Assembly (NCBI RefSeq): GCF_014282275.1
Contig: NZ_VFIA01000005.1
Coordinates: forward strand, 209,688 to 273,687
Origin: Spirosoma utsteinense
GTDB lineage: Bacteria; Bacteroidota; Bacteroidia; Cytophagales; Spirosomataceae
Reading direction: 5' to 3'
Length of the DNA: 64,000 bases
Positions 42,890-51,400 of the stretch are shown one piece after another (position 1 is the stretch's first letter; each line of letters starts with the position of its first letter). The notes below the pieces were generated by a model that had not been told where the DNA came from, searched no databases, and saw only the letters and a list, made by a program, of their open reading frames with translations. A program made the position numbers and the translations under genes.

Positions 42890-44320
42890 ATGAAAAAATC
42901 ATTCTCCTATAAAATTGCCACCCTGCTGGTAGCCGTTACCCTCCTCAGCAGTTGCAGTGAACTGTTCAACGAGCCAAACATCCAGAGCAATCCCAATGCC
43001 GTTACCGACGTGAGCATCCCCACTCTACTGTCGGGTACGCTGGTTGGCGTAACGATTCTGCACGAGGATACCGACGTCCGCATTAGCGCGATCTGGGCGG
43101 GGCAGCTGAACGGCCTGAGCCGCCAGCACCAGGGCTACGCCCAGTACATTGTATCGGCCCAGAATTTCTCGTGGAGTCCCCTTTATCCGGTAGCCAGCCA
43201 GGCACGGCTCATCCAATCCAAGGCCGATGCCGTCGGTGATAAGTGGACAAAGGGTGTTGGGCAGGTGCTGGAAGCGCTGGTCATTGCCAAGGCAACGGCT
43301 CTCTATGGCGACGTACCCTATAGCCAGGCATTCGACGACGTGAAATACCCCACACCCGTGTTCGACAAGCAGGCCGATGTATATGCAGCCCTACAAACCA
43401 CGTTGGACAACGCCATCCAAAACCTGTCGGCAACGAGTGGGTTGGCGTTTATAGACCAGGATTTCATCTACGGGGGTAACGTTGCGAAATGGAAAGCGGC
43501 TGCCTACACGCTGAAAGCCCGGTTATATCTGCACATGGGCAACTACGCCAAAGCCGTTGAAAGTGCGGCATCGGGCATTAGTAGTCCGGCAGCTGATGCC
43601 CTCTCGCCCCACGGGGCCAGCCAGGGTATCGATTACAACCAGAACTATGACTTCTTTCGGGTCAACCGCCCCGGCGATACGGGTTTCGATGGCGCTTACC
43701 TGCCCCTGCTGATGCAGTCACGCATCAAATCGGCCAATACAAAGACCGACGAGACGGCCCTCTATAACCACTATTTCAAGGTAGGTGTGGTATCATCCGG
43801 CACCCTGGATCCTAACGTAGTCGATGGTGCGTTCACGTCCAATGCGCCCCATCCTATTATTACCTATTACGAAAACCAGTTGATCATTGCTGAAGCGCAG
43901 GCTCGCCTGGGCGATATGGGGAAGGCACTGGCAGCGCTCAATCTGGTTCGGGCCGGGCTGGCCGGGGGTACGCTGAATGGCAAAACGCTCCCCGTAGCCG
44001 GTCGCCAATATGATGCCTATGAGCTAAGTGACTTCAGCCCTGCTGGTCTGGCCAACCCGACCAAAGCGGCCACTACCCAACTGGCTCTGCTGTATGAAAT
44101 TGTGGTTCAGCGCTATACCTTCTTTCTGATGCAATACGAAGCGTACAATGATGTTCGGCGGCTGGAGAAAGCAACGCCCGTGGTTCAGTTACCAATTCCC
44201 TTGTATACCGGTAATCAGAAACCCGAACGCTTCATTTATCCGCAGGGTGAAGTCAATACAAACCCGAATGTGCCCAAACCACTTCCAAACCAATTTCAGA
44301 AAGTACCGATTTTTCAATAA
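42890..44320 (+). CDS. SusD/RagB-like lipoprotein (SusD-like_2 type)
   Basis: A 476-residue surface lipoprotein with lipobox LLSSC after a signal peptide (MKKSFSYKIATLLVAVT). It belongs to the more divergent SusD branch: EPNIQSNPNAVTDVSIPTLLSG near the start, AKATALYGDVPYSQAFD in the middle and ENQLIIAEAQARLGDMGKALAALNLVRAGL near the end. It should form the lid for the SusC partner encoded just upstream. The strong terminator at 44347-44377 ends the pair. Confidence 0.93.
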   Translation: MKKSFSYKIATLLVAVTLLSSCSELFNEPNIQSNPNAVTDVSIPTLLSGTLVGVTILHEDTDVRISAIWAGQLNGLSRQHQGYAQYIVSAQNFSWSPLYPVASQARLIQSKADAVGDKWTKGVGQVLEALVIAKATALYGDVPYSQAFDDVKYPTPVFDKQADVYAALQTTLDNAIQNLSATSGLAFIDQDFIYGGNVAKWKAAAYTLKARLYLHMGNYAKAVESAASGISSPAADALSPHGASQGIDYNQNYDFFRVNRPGDTGFDGAYLPLLMQSRIKSANTKTDETALYNHYFKVGVVSSGTLDPNVVDGAFTSNAPHPIITYYENQLIIAEAQARLGDMGKALAALNLVRAGLAGGTLNGKTLPVAGRQYDAYELSDFSPAGLANPTKAATTQLALLYEIVVQRYTFFLMQYEAYNDVRRLEKATPVVQLPIPLYTGNQKPERFIYPQGEVNTNPNVPKPLPNQFQKVPIFQ

Positions 44321-44346
44321 CACGTTTAGATATTCGTAAATCGGTT

Positions 44347-44377
44347 AAAAGGCTACCTCTTTTTTAGGTAGCCTTTT
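44347..44377 (+). terminator. Terminator after the second susCD pair
   Basis: A perfect 12-bp stem (44347-44358 with 44366-44377, AAAAGGCTACCT and complement) is followed by TTCTTCTTTTT, a textbook intrinsic terminator. Confidence 0.92.
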
Positions 44378-44403
44378 CTTCTTTTTACCTTGAACATAAA
44401 TCG

Positions 44404-44411
44404 TAAATTTG
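44404..44411 (+). promoter_or_regulatory. Candidate -7 element for the PIG-L gene (TAAATTTG)
   Basis: An exact TAnnTTTG match 30 bases before the GTG at 44442. It overlaps the alternative TTG start at 44409, which argues for the downstream start. Confidence 0.45.
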
Positions 44412-44441
44412 TCGGGTTCCCCAATAATCTGCCTCTCGCCT

Positions 44442-46967
44442 GTGTTTCTTAGAAAAATAGTCCCCATCCTGCTCTTTGGCAGCCTGTTCACTTTTGTTAC
44501 GTTCGCTCAGGTTCCCTACGGACCTATCAAACCTACCCCACCCGGCGAAATTCTATCGAACCTCCACAAGCTCAACGTTCTCGGCTCGGTGCTGTACGTG
44601 GCGGCCCACCCCGATGATGAAAACACGCTGTTCCTGGCCTACATGGCCAAAGACCGGCTGGTTCGTACGGCTTATCTTTCGCTTACGAGGGGCGACGGTG
44701 GTCAGAACCTGATTGGTCCGGAACAGGGCGAAAACATTGGCGTGATCCGAACGCAGGAACTGCTGGCCGCCCGGCGGGTCGACGGTCCCGACCAGTATTT
44801 CAGCCGGGCTTATGACTTCGGGTTCTCCAAATCGACCGACGAGGCCGTGCGGACCTGGGGACAGGACAAAGTGCTCGCCGATGTCGTCTGGATGATTCGC
44901 AAGCACCAGCCCGACATTATCATCACCCGCTTTCCACCCGACGCCCGGGCAGGTCACGGACACCACAGTGCCTCGGGATTTCTGGCGGAGGAAGCGTTCA
45001 AGATTTCCGGTGATCCAACTAAGTTTCCCGAGCAACTGGCGTTCGTCAAACCCTGGCAGGCCAAGCGTGTGATGTGGAACATGTTCATTCCCGGTCAGTT
45101 TCTGAGCAACAAAAAACCGGAAGAAGCCGGTAACCTCATCGGGATCGAAACGGGCCTGTTCAACCCGATGCTGGGTCGTTCCTACGGCGAAATTGCATCG
45201 GAAAGCCGTAGCCAGCACAAGAGCCAGGGATTTGGCGTACCCGCCAGCCGGGGTGCCAAGGTCGATTACCTGTTGCTGAAGAACGGTGACCCGATGGAGA
45301 AAGACCCTTTCGATGGTATCGATTTAACGTGGAAACGCGTGGCCCGCAGCGAAGGCGTGCAGGGGATGGTAACGCAGCTTATTGCCGGTTACAAAGCCGA
45401 TCGCCCGGCCGCTTCAGTGCCCGCGCTGGTGCAGCTCTACGGCGCCCTCAACAAACTGGATACGACCAACAATTACGTACGGGCCAAGCGGCAGGAGGTA
45501 CAGAATCTGCTTCAGCAGTGTTTGGGCCTGTGGTTCGAAACCAATCCGGTCGATTACGCGGCCACACCCGGCGAAACGATCAAACTAACCACCAATATCA
45601 CCGGTCGTACCGATGTGCCCGTTAAATTGGTAGGGGTTCGCTATTCGGCGGGGAAAGACACGACGATGAACGTAACGCTCAAACCAAATGACGTTATCCA
45701 GTACGCAACATCGGTAACGATTCCGAAAAGCCAGAAGATCTCGCAGCCGTACTGGCTTGAAAAGCCGATCGTCAAGGGCGTTTTTCAGGTCGACGACCAA
45801 CAGTTGATTGGCCTGCCCGAGAATCCACCGGCGCTGTCGGCGAGTTACACGTTTGAAATCGACGGACAGCGGTTTACCTTTTCCCGGCCCGTCGTCTACA
45901 AATCGACCGACCCCGTCGACGGCGAAATCTACCGTCCGTTCATCGTTCAGCCCGACGTAACGGCCAACCTCACCGAGCGCGTGTTCACGTTCTCGGGTGC
46001 CCCCGCCGTTGCAAAAACCGCCGAAGTGGTGCTGAAAGCCGGTCGTGCTGATGTGAGCGGTACGCTGACGCTCAATGTACCCGACGGGTGGCGCGTTGAG
46101 CCTGCGTCACTGCCGTTCTCACTAAAGGGCAAAGGCGACGAACAACGCATCTCTTTCTCGGTGTCGCCCACGGCAAAAGCGACCAATGGCAAGTTACAGG
46201 CTGTTATGACCACTAATGGTGGCACGTTCACCAGCGGCCTGCGTTACGTAGCGTACAAACACATTCCAACCCAGACGCTTTTCCCGGCCGCCGAGGCTAA
46301 ACTTGTAAAGCTGGATGTGAAGGTAACGGCCAAAAACATTGGTTACATCGTTGGTGCGGGCGACGAGATTCCGGCGGCCTTACAGCAAATGGGGTGCCGC
46401 GTGACGGTGCTTGGCCCGGCGGAGTTGAACGGCAACCTGTCTGCCTACGACGCCATTATCACGGGCGTTCGGGCCTACAATACGGACGCCAGCCTCGCCC
46501 GCTATCAGCCTAAGCTGATGGAATACGTTAAGAACGGAGGCACTATGATTGTGCAATATGTTACGCCGAACAGTTCGTTCCTACGCACCGAGCCACCTCT
46601 CCCACCCCTTGGTCCTTACCCATTCGCCATCAGTCGGGAACGGGTAACGGAAGAGGATGCAAAAATGACGTTTGTGAATCCCCAGCATCCGTTATTGAAT
46701 ACACCCAACAAAATCACTGACGCCGATTTCAGCGGCTGGATTCAGGAGCGCGGCATCTATTTCGCGCAGGACTGGGCGAAGGAATACGAACCCGTTTTCT
46801 CGGCCAACGACCAGAACGAAGCGCCCAAGCAGGGTAGCCTGATCTACGCTAAATACGGCAAAGGGCATTTCATGTATACCGGACTGGTTTTCTTCCGCGA
46901 ATTACCCGCCGGTGTGCCCGGTGCCTACCGGCTCTTCGCCAACATGATCTCAGCGGGTAAACCGTAG
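44442..46967 (+). CDS. Secreted PIG-L family deacetylase with ThuA-like C-terminus
   Basis: A protein of 841 residues from the GTG at 44442, which directly opens a signal peptide (FLRKIVPILLFGSLFTFVTFAQ). A TTG at 44409 is the alternative start. The PIG-L/LmbE domain follows (about 40-290) with zinc ligands in AAHPDDE and GHGHHSASG; the family removes acetyl groups from N-acetylglucosamine derivatives. The middle has beta-sandwich domains. The end (about 630-835, GYIVGAGDEIPAALQQMGC, DAIITGVRAYNTD) resembles a ThuA/class I amidotransferase-like fold. It lies behind the second susCD pair but after a terminator, so it has its own transcript. Confidence 0.87.
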   Translation: MFLRKIVPILLFGSLFTFVTFAQVPYGPIKPTPPGEILSNLHKLNVLGSVLYVAAHPDDENTLFLAYMAKDRLVRTAYLSLTRGDGGQNLIGPEQGENIGVIRTQELLAARRVDGPDQYFSRAYDFGFSKSTDEAVRTWGQDKVLADVVWMIRKHQPDIIITRFPPDARAGHGHHSASGFLAEEAFKISGDPTKFPEQLAFVKPWQAKRVMWNMFIPGQFLSNKKPEEAGNLIGIETGLFNPMLGRSYGEIASESRSQHKSQGFGVPASRGAKVDYLLLKNGDPMEKDPFDGIDLTWKRVARSEGVQGMVTQLIAGYKADRPAASVPALVQLYGALNKLDTTNNYVRAKRQEVQNLLQQCLGLWFETNPVDYAATPGETIKLTTNITGRTDVPVKLVGVRYSAGKDTTMNVTLKPNDVIQYATSVTIPKSQKISQPYWLEKPIVKGVFQVDDQQLIGLPENPPALSASYTFEIDGQRFTFSRPVVYKSTDPVDGEIYRPFIVQPDVTANLTERVFTFSGAPAVAKTAEVVLKAGRADVSGTLTLNVPDGWRVEPASLPFSLKGKGDEQRISFSVSPTAKATNGKLQAVMTTNGGTFTSGLRYVAYKHIPTQTLFPAAEAKLVKLDVKVTAKNIGYIVGAGDEIPAALQQMGCRVTVLGPAELNGNLSAYDAIITGVRAYNTDASLARYQPKLMEYVKNGGTMIVQYVTPNSSFLRTEPPLPPLGPYPFAISRERVTEEDAKMTFVNPQHPLLNTPNKITDADFSGWIQERGIYFAQDWAKEYEPVFSANDQNEAPKQGSLIYAKYGKGHFMYTGLVFFRELPAGVPGAYRLFANMISAGKP

Positions 46968-46975
46968 GAGTGATA

Positions 46976-47016
46976 GTAGGATTGAAGTCGGGCTTAGAAC
47001 CCGACTTCAATCCTAC
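46976..47016. terminator. Hairpin between PIG-L and nudK genes
   Basis: A perfect 17-bp stem (46976-46992 with 47000-47016, core ATTGAAGTCGGG) with a 7-base loop sits between convergent genes. It probably serves both as terminator. Confidence 0.75.
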
Positions 47017-47022
47017 ACTCTT

Positions 47023-47625
47023 TTACCCAATCGTTTGGGTTAACTGCTTCAGGCGTAGGTGCTGGAGGAGCATGATCGTTTTGCCGTCCATGATCTCTCC
47101 CCGTTGCATCATGGCGAGTGCCTCGCTGAAGGGTAATTCCAGAATATCAATCTCTTCCTCATCGATACCACCCCCGGTATTTCGTTCGGTGTCGGCTGTG
47201 TATTCAGCGATGTAAAAGAAAAGCTTCTCGGTGACAGAGCCCGGACTCATATACGCTTCCATAATCTTCTCGACCGATTGAATCCGGTAGCCGGTTTCTT
47301 CCTCCGTCTCGCGGAGAATGGCCGTTTGCGGGTCGTCGTTGTCGAGCAGGCCCGCGCACGCTTCGATCAGCATGCCCGACGAAGGGCCACCGTTACTGTT
47401 ACCGTTGACAAACGTGGGCAAGCGAAACTGCCGGGTCAGAATAACCGTATCCGTCTCCGGGTTATGTAGTAGAATCGTAGCCCCGTTTCCCCGATCGTAG
47501 GCCTCGCGCTGCTGCGTTGTCCATTGTCCGTTTTTGCCGAGATAATTGAATGTGTAGCGCTTGAGCACGTACCAGTTGTCAGAAAGCAACTTCTCTTCGG
47601 TTATGCGTATTCGTTCACTATCCAT
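47023..47625 (-). CDS. nudK: Nudix hydrolase, GDP-mannose pyrophosphatase type
   Basis: A 200-residue cytosolic hydrolase close to E. coli NudK, which splits GDP-mannose to GMP and mannose 1-phosphate. The Nudix box reads AGLLDNDDPQTAILRETEEETGY, complete in its REXXEE core, with Asp where the first Glu usually stands. LTRQFRLPTFVNGNSNGG and MEAYMSPGSVTEKLFFYIAEY are the NudK-type flanks. It is divergent from the DeoR-type regulator, with only 53 bases between the start codons, so the regulator may control it. Confidence 0.9.
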   Translation of the reverse strand: MDSERIRITEEKLLSDNWYVLKRYTFNYLGKNGQWTTQQREAYDRGNGATILLHNPETDTVILTRQFRLPTFVNGNSNGGPSSGMLIEACAGLLDNDDPQTAILRETEEETGYRIQSVEKIMEAYMSPGSVTEKLFFYIAEYTADTERNTGGGIDEEEIDILELPFSEALAMMQRGEIMDGKTIMLLQHLRLKQLTQTIG

Positions 47626-47628
47626 ATG

Positions 47629-47658
47629 TTTGATTTTGATTGATATTGTTTATTTTTG
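47629..47658 (+). promoter_or_regulatory. Promoter of the DeoR-type regulator gene
   Basis: TTTG at 47629-47632, an 18-base spacer and TATTTTTG at 47651-47658 fit the Bacteroidota -33/-7 consensus. The predicted transcript starts about 15 bases before the ATG at 47679. Confidence 0.65.
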
Positions 47659-47670
47659 TTCAAAAGAACA
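47657..47670. promoter_or_regulatory. Candidate operator TGTTC-AAAA-GAACA
   Basis: A perfect palindrome overlapping the -7 element and expected start site, 8 bases before the regulator ATG. Its place suits autorepression by the DeoR-type protein and possibly control of divergent nudK. Confidence 0.55.
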
Positions 47671-47678
47671 CAATCACT

Positions 47679-48431
47679 ATGAATTTTCAACATCGGAAGC
47701 GACTTATTTTGCAAACGGTCGATGAACGGGGTTCAGCCGATGTACAGGAATTGGCCGATTTGCTACAAACGTCAGCGATGACGATCCGGCGGGACTTGGT
47801 GCAACTGGCTGCATCAGGGCTCATTTATCGAACCCGGGGCGGGGCCATGACGGTAAGCCTGGCGACTGATTCACACCGATTCGCGAATAAAACCGCTGTA
47901 AATCCAGAACGGAAAGATTACATATGCCAACTGGCAGCCGCCGAAATCCAGGAAGGCGACATCATTTTCATGGACTGCGGCAGTACCGTGTTCCGACTGT
48001 GCCCCTTTATTCGCCACAAGCGCATTACCGTTGTGACAAACTCCCTGCCCGTAGTGGCTGAACTGCTATCATCAGAAGTAACCGTGAATCTGGTGGGGGG
48101 CGAAGTCGACAAAGAGCGGCAGGCCATCCATGGACTCATTGCCGAAGAGCACATGGCCCGTTACCGCGCCAACCGGGCGTTCATTGGGGTAGACGGTATA
48201 TCGCTCAAAAATGGTTTGAGTGCCAACGGCGAACGCGAAGCCGGCACGGCGATGATGATGGCACGGCAGTCCCAAATGACTTACCTGTTGTGTGATTCAT
48301 CCAAGCTGGAAACCGACAAATATCTTCAATTCGCCCCGTTGAGTCTGTTTGATGTATTGATCACCGATGCAGAAGCACCCGACGAGACGGTAGCCGCCTA
48401 TAAACAGGCTGGCGTAACCATCCTGAACTGA
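47679..48431 (+). CDS. DeoR-family transcriptional regulator
   Basis: A 250-residue repressor-type protein. Residues about 5-58 are the DeoR helix-turn-helix (RLILQTVDERGSADVQELADLLQTSAMTIRRDLVQL), followed by the usual RTRGGA hinge. The C-terminal sensor domain (about 75-245) has DIIFMDCGSTV, VVTNSLPVVAEL, VNLVGGEVD and FIGVDGIS, the DeoRC ribose-phosphate-isomerase-like fold that binds a phosphorylated sugar. The ATG at 47679 is preferred over 47640 because the promoter lies between them. It probably represses its own gene through the palindrome at 47657-47670. Confidence 0.93.
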   Translation: MNFQHRKRLILQTVDERGSADVQELADLLQTSAMTIRRDLVQLAASGLIYRTRGGAMTVSLATDSHRFANKTAVNPERKDYICQLAAAEIQEGDIIFMDCGSTVFRLCPFIRHKRITVVTNSLPVVAELLSSEVTVNLVGGEVDKERQAIHGLIAEEHMARYRANRAFIGVDGISLKNGLSANGEREAGTAMMMARQSQMTYLLCDSSKLETDKYLQFAPLSLFDVLITDAEAPDETVAAYKQAGVTILN

Positions 48432-48462
48432 ACAAGCATTGTGCGTAGGCCGTACTTCAGGC

Positions 48463-48492
48463 TTGAGAACCCGCCCTCACACGCTATTTTTG
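48463..48492 (+). promoter_or_regulatory. Promoter of the 5-oxoprolinase gene
   Basis: TTG at 48463-48465, a 19-base spacer and TATTTTTG at 48485-48492 match the Bacteroidota consensus. The element ends four bases before the ATG at 48497, so the transcript should be leaderless or nearly so. Confidence 0.65.
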
Positions 48493-48496
48493 CCCC

Positions 48497-51400
48497 ATGT
48501 GGCACATCTGGATTGATACCGGCGGTACGTTTACCGACGGTCTGGCCCGCGACCCCGCCGGGAATCTACACCGTACAAAAGTTCTCAGCAGCAGTCGGCT
48601 ACGGGGGCAGTTGGTTGATACTAAACTCATTGCTCCCTGGCTTTCTGCCCCCATCTTCGACGGCTATCAACTGCGCATCGTCGAAACGGGCGAAACAACC
48701 ACCGTTGTCTCGTTGAAACTCGATGGATCGCTGGTTTTGCGTAACGCGGACATCCTGTCGGCCAATGCTGTTGCTAATGCGGACCGGATGTCCGCGTTAC
48801 GGACGGTCGAGCTGTTTACGGATGAGGAAGCGCCGGTGCTGGCGACCCGTTTACTCACGCAGACACCATTGAACGAGTCGTTTCCGGCGCTGGAGATGCG
48901 ATTGGGCACAACGAAAGGTACCAACGCCCTACTCGAACGGAAAGGCGGTCGGGTAGCGCTGGTCGTAACGAAAGGATTCAAAGACCTGCTCGACATTGGC
49001 ACCCAGCAGCGGCCCAATCTGTTTGAACTAGCCATTCCACCCGCCGAACGCCTGCATGATCGGGTGCTGGAAGTAGATGCGCGCATGGCCGCCGACGGAC
49101 AACTTATAGTGCCCCTGACGGAAACAATTATTACCGATCTAATCCAGCAGCTTCGGCAACTCAAGCCTGATGCCGTTGCTATTTCGCTGCTCAACGCCTA
49201 CCGAAACCCGGATCACGAAAACCAGCTATACGATGCACTCACCCGGGCTGGCTTTCCACTGGTAACGCTTTCAACGTCGGTATCAACGGCACCGGGCTAC
49301 GTTTCCCGCACCCAAACCACCGTCGTCGACGCCTATCTGACACCGGTACTACGGTCGTATCTAACAAACGTACAAACGCAGCTGAGCGGCACAACGACCG
49401 GGCTTACATCAGGACGCAAACAGTCCGTGCGTATTATGACCAGTACGGGGGGGCTGGTTCGGGCTGATTTGTTCCGGCCCAAAGACAGCTTGCTCAGCGG
49501 TCCGGCGGGGGGTGTTATCGGCGCAGCCACCATCGGCTCCCAACTGCACACCAGTGGCTACCAGACCGACGGTACATTGACCCTCGACATGGGCGGCACC
49601 AGTACCGATGTGGCGCGAATTCAGGGTACGCCTGATTACCGTTTCTCCACGAAAATCGGCCCGTTCGACCTACAGTTACCCTCGCTGGCCATCGAAACTG
49701 TAGCGGCTGGTGGCGGATCGGTTTGCTGGTTCGAGGGGAGCGGATCGACATTCGGGCAACTGCGGGTAGGTCCGCAAAGCGCCGGTGCCAATCCCGGCCC
49801 GGCCTGCTACGGAGCGGGTGGTCCGCTCACGATCACTGATGTTAACCTGCTGCTGGGTAAACTCCACCCCAGGCAATTCGGGATTCCGGTGTTTGCTGAA
49901 CGAGCTGAAGAAGCATTACAAACCGTCATTCAGCAGATTACCGGTAAAACCGGGACTGCTCCCGACGCCATCGAACTGTTGCGCGGCTTCGAGCATATTG
50001 CGAATGAAACCATGGCCGGGGCCATTCGCAAAATATCCGTTGCCCGTGGGTTCGATCCCAAAGTTTATAGCTTGCTGGTCTTTGGCGGGGCGGGCGGTTT
50101 ACACGGCTGCGCGATTGCCCGGCTTCTGGGCATGGAACAGATCCTGTTACCGTTCGATGGAGGTCTGTTAAGCGCCTATGGCATTGGCCAGGCCCAGATC
50201 GAGCGAATAGTCGCCCGGTCGGTATTACGTCCTCTGGACGAGGTCGAGCAACTGCTGAGCAGGGAGATCAGCGAGTTAAGTCAGCAGGCTATGGCCGAAC
50301 TCAGTCAGGACGTCGGCGCAACTACCGAACTGGCCGTTAAGTCGGTGATGTTGCACATGCGCCTGCAAGGGCAGGAAGCAACGATTGAGGTCGTCGTTCC
50401 GGCCACTGCGACCAGCCAGGCCAGTGCCTTGTTTGAAGAGAAATACCAGCAGTTGTACGGCCATTACCCCGTCGGTCGACCAATCGAAGTCGAAAGTATC
50501 CGGGTTATTGCCAGCACGATTGCCCCCGATTCCACCGCCAGTAGCCCGCCTTCGAGCCATCGGCATGCGGTACCGGCCTTCGAAACGGACGCTTACCCGG
50601 CTTACGACTGGACGAAATTGCAGGAGGGCGACACGTTTCGGGGACCGGCCTTGCTGCTCAACACCACCTCCTCCGCTTTTGTCGAGCCCGGCTGGCGGCT
50701 CGTTGTGCAAAACAGCCGGGACGCCGTACTGGATTACATTGCCGATGTAGAGACACCGGACCAAACAAAACAAACCGAGGTCGTCCAGCTTGAACTGTTC
50801 ACGCAGCGTTTCCGGGCTATTGCGGAGGAAATGGGTGCTCAGCTGCAACGAACGGCTTTTTCTACGAACGTAAAAGAGCGGCTTGACTTCTCCTGCGCGC
50901 TGCTCGATGCCAACGCCCAACTGGTAGCCAATGCGCCCCATATCCCGGTGCACCTCGGTAGCCTGGGCGTTTGTGCGCGGCTTTGCCTGGCCCAGTTACC
51001 CCTAGGCCCCGGCGATGTACTGATTACCAACCACCCCAAATTCGGGGGTTCCCACCTGCCCGACGTAACGCTTTTGCAGGGCGTTTTCACCGATGATAAC
51101 GAACCGCAGCTGATCGGCTACGTCATCAACCGGGCGCACCACGCCGAGATTGGCGGGAAAGTCCCCGGCTCCATGCCACCGGATGCAACCTCACTCGTGG
51201 AAGAAGGCGTCGTGCTGGAACCGCAATACGTGGTGAAGGGGGGCGTGTTCCTGTGGGAAAGCGGGGCTGACGGTGCAGTCGACGGTTTGTCGTCCCGCTT
51301 TACGGATACCCCCTACCCGACCCGCGCCCTGGCCGAAAACCGCGCCGACATTGAAGCGGCACTGGCTTCGTTACGGGCGGGCGAAACGGCTCTGCAAACG

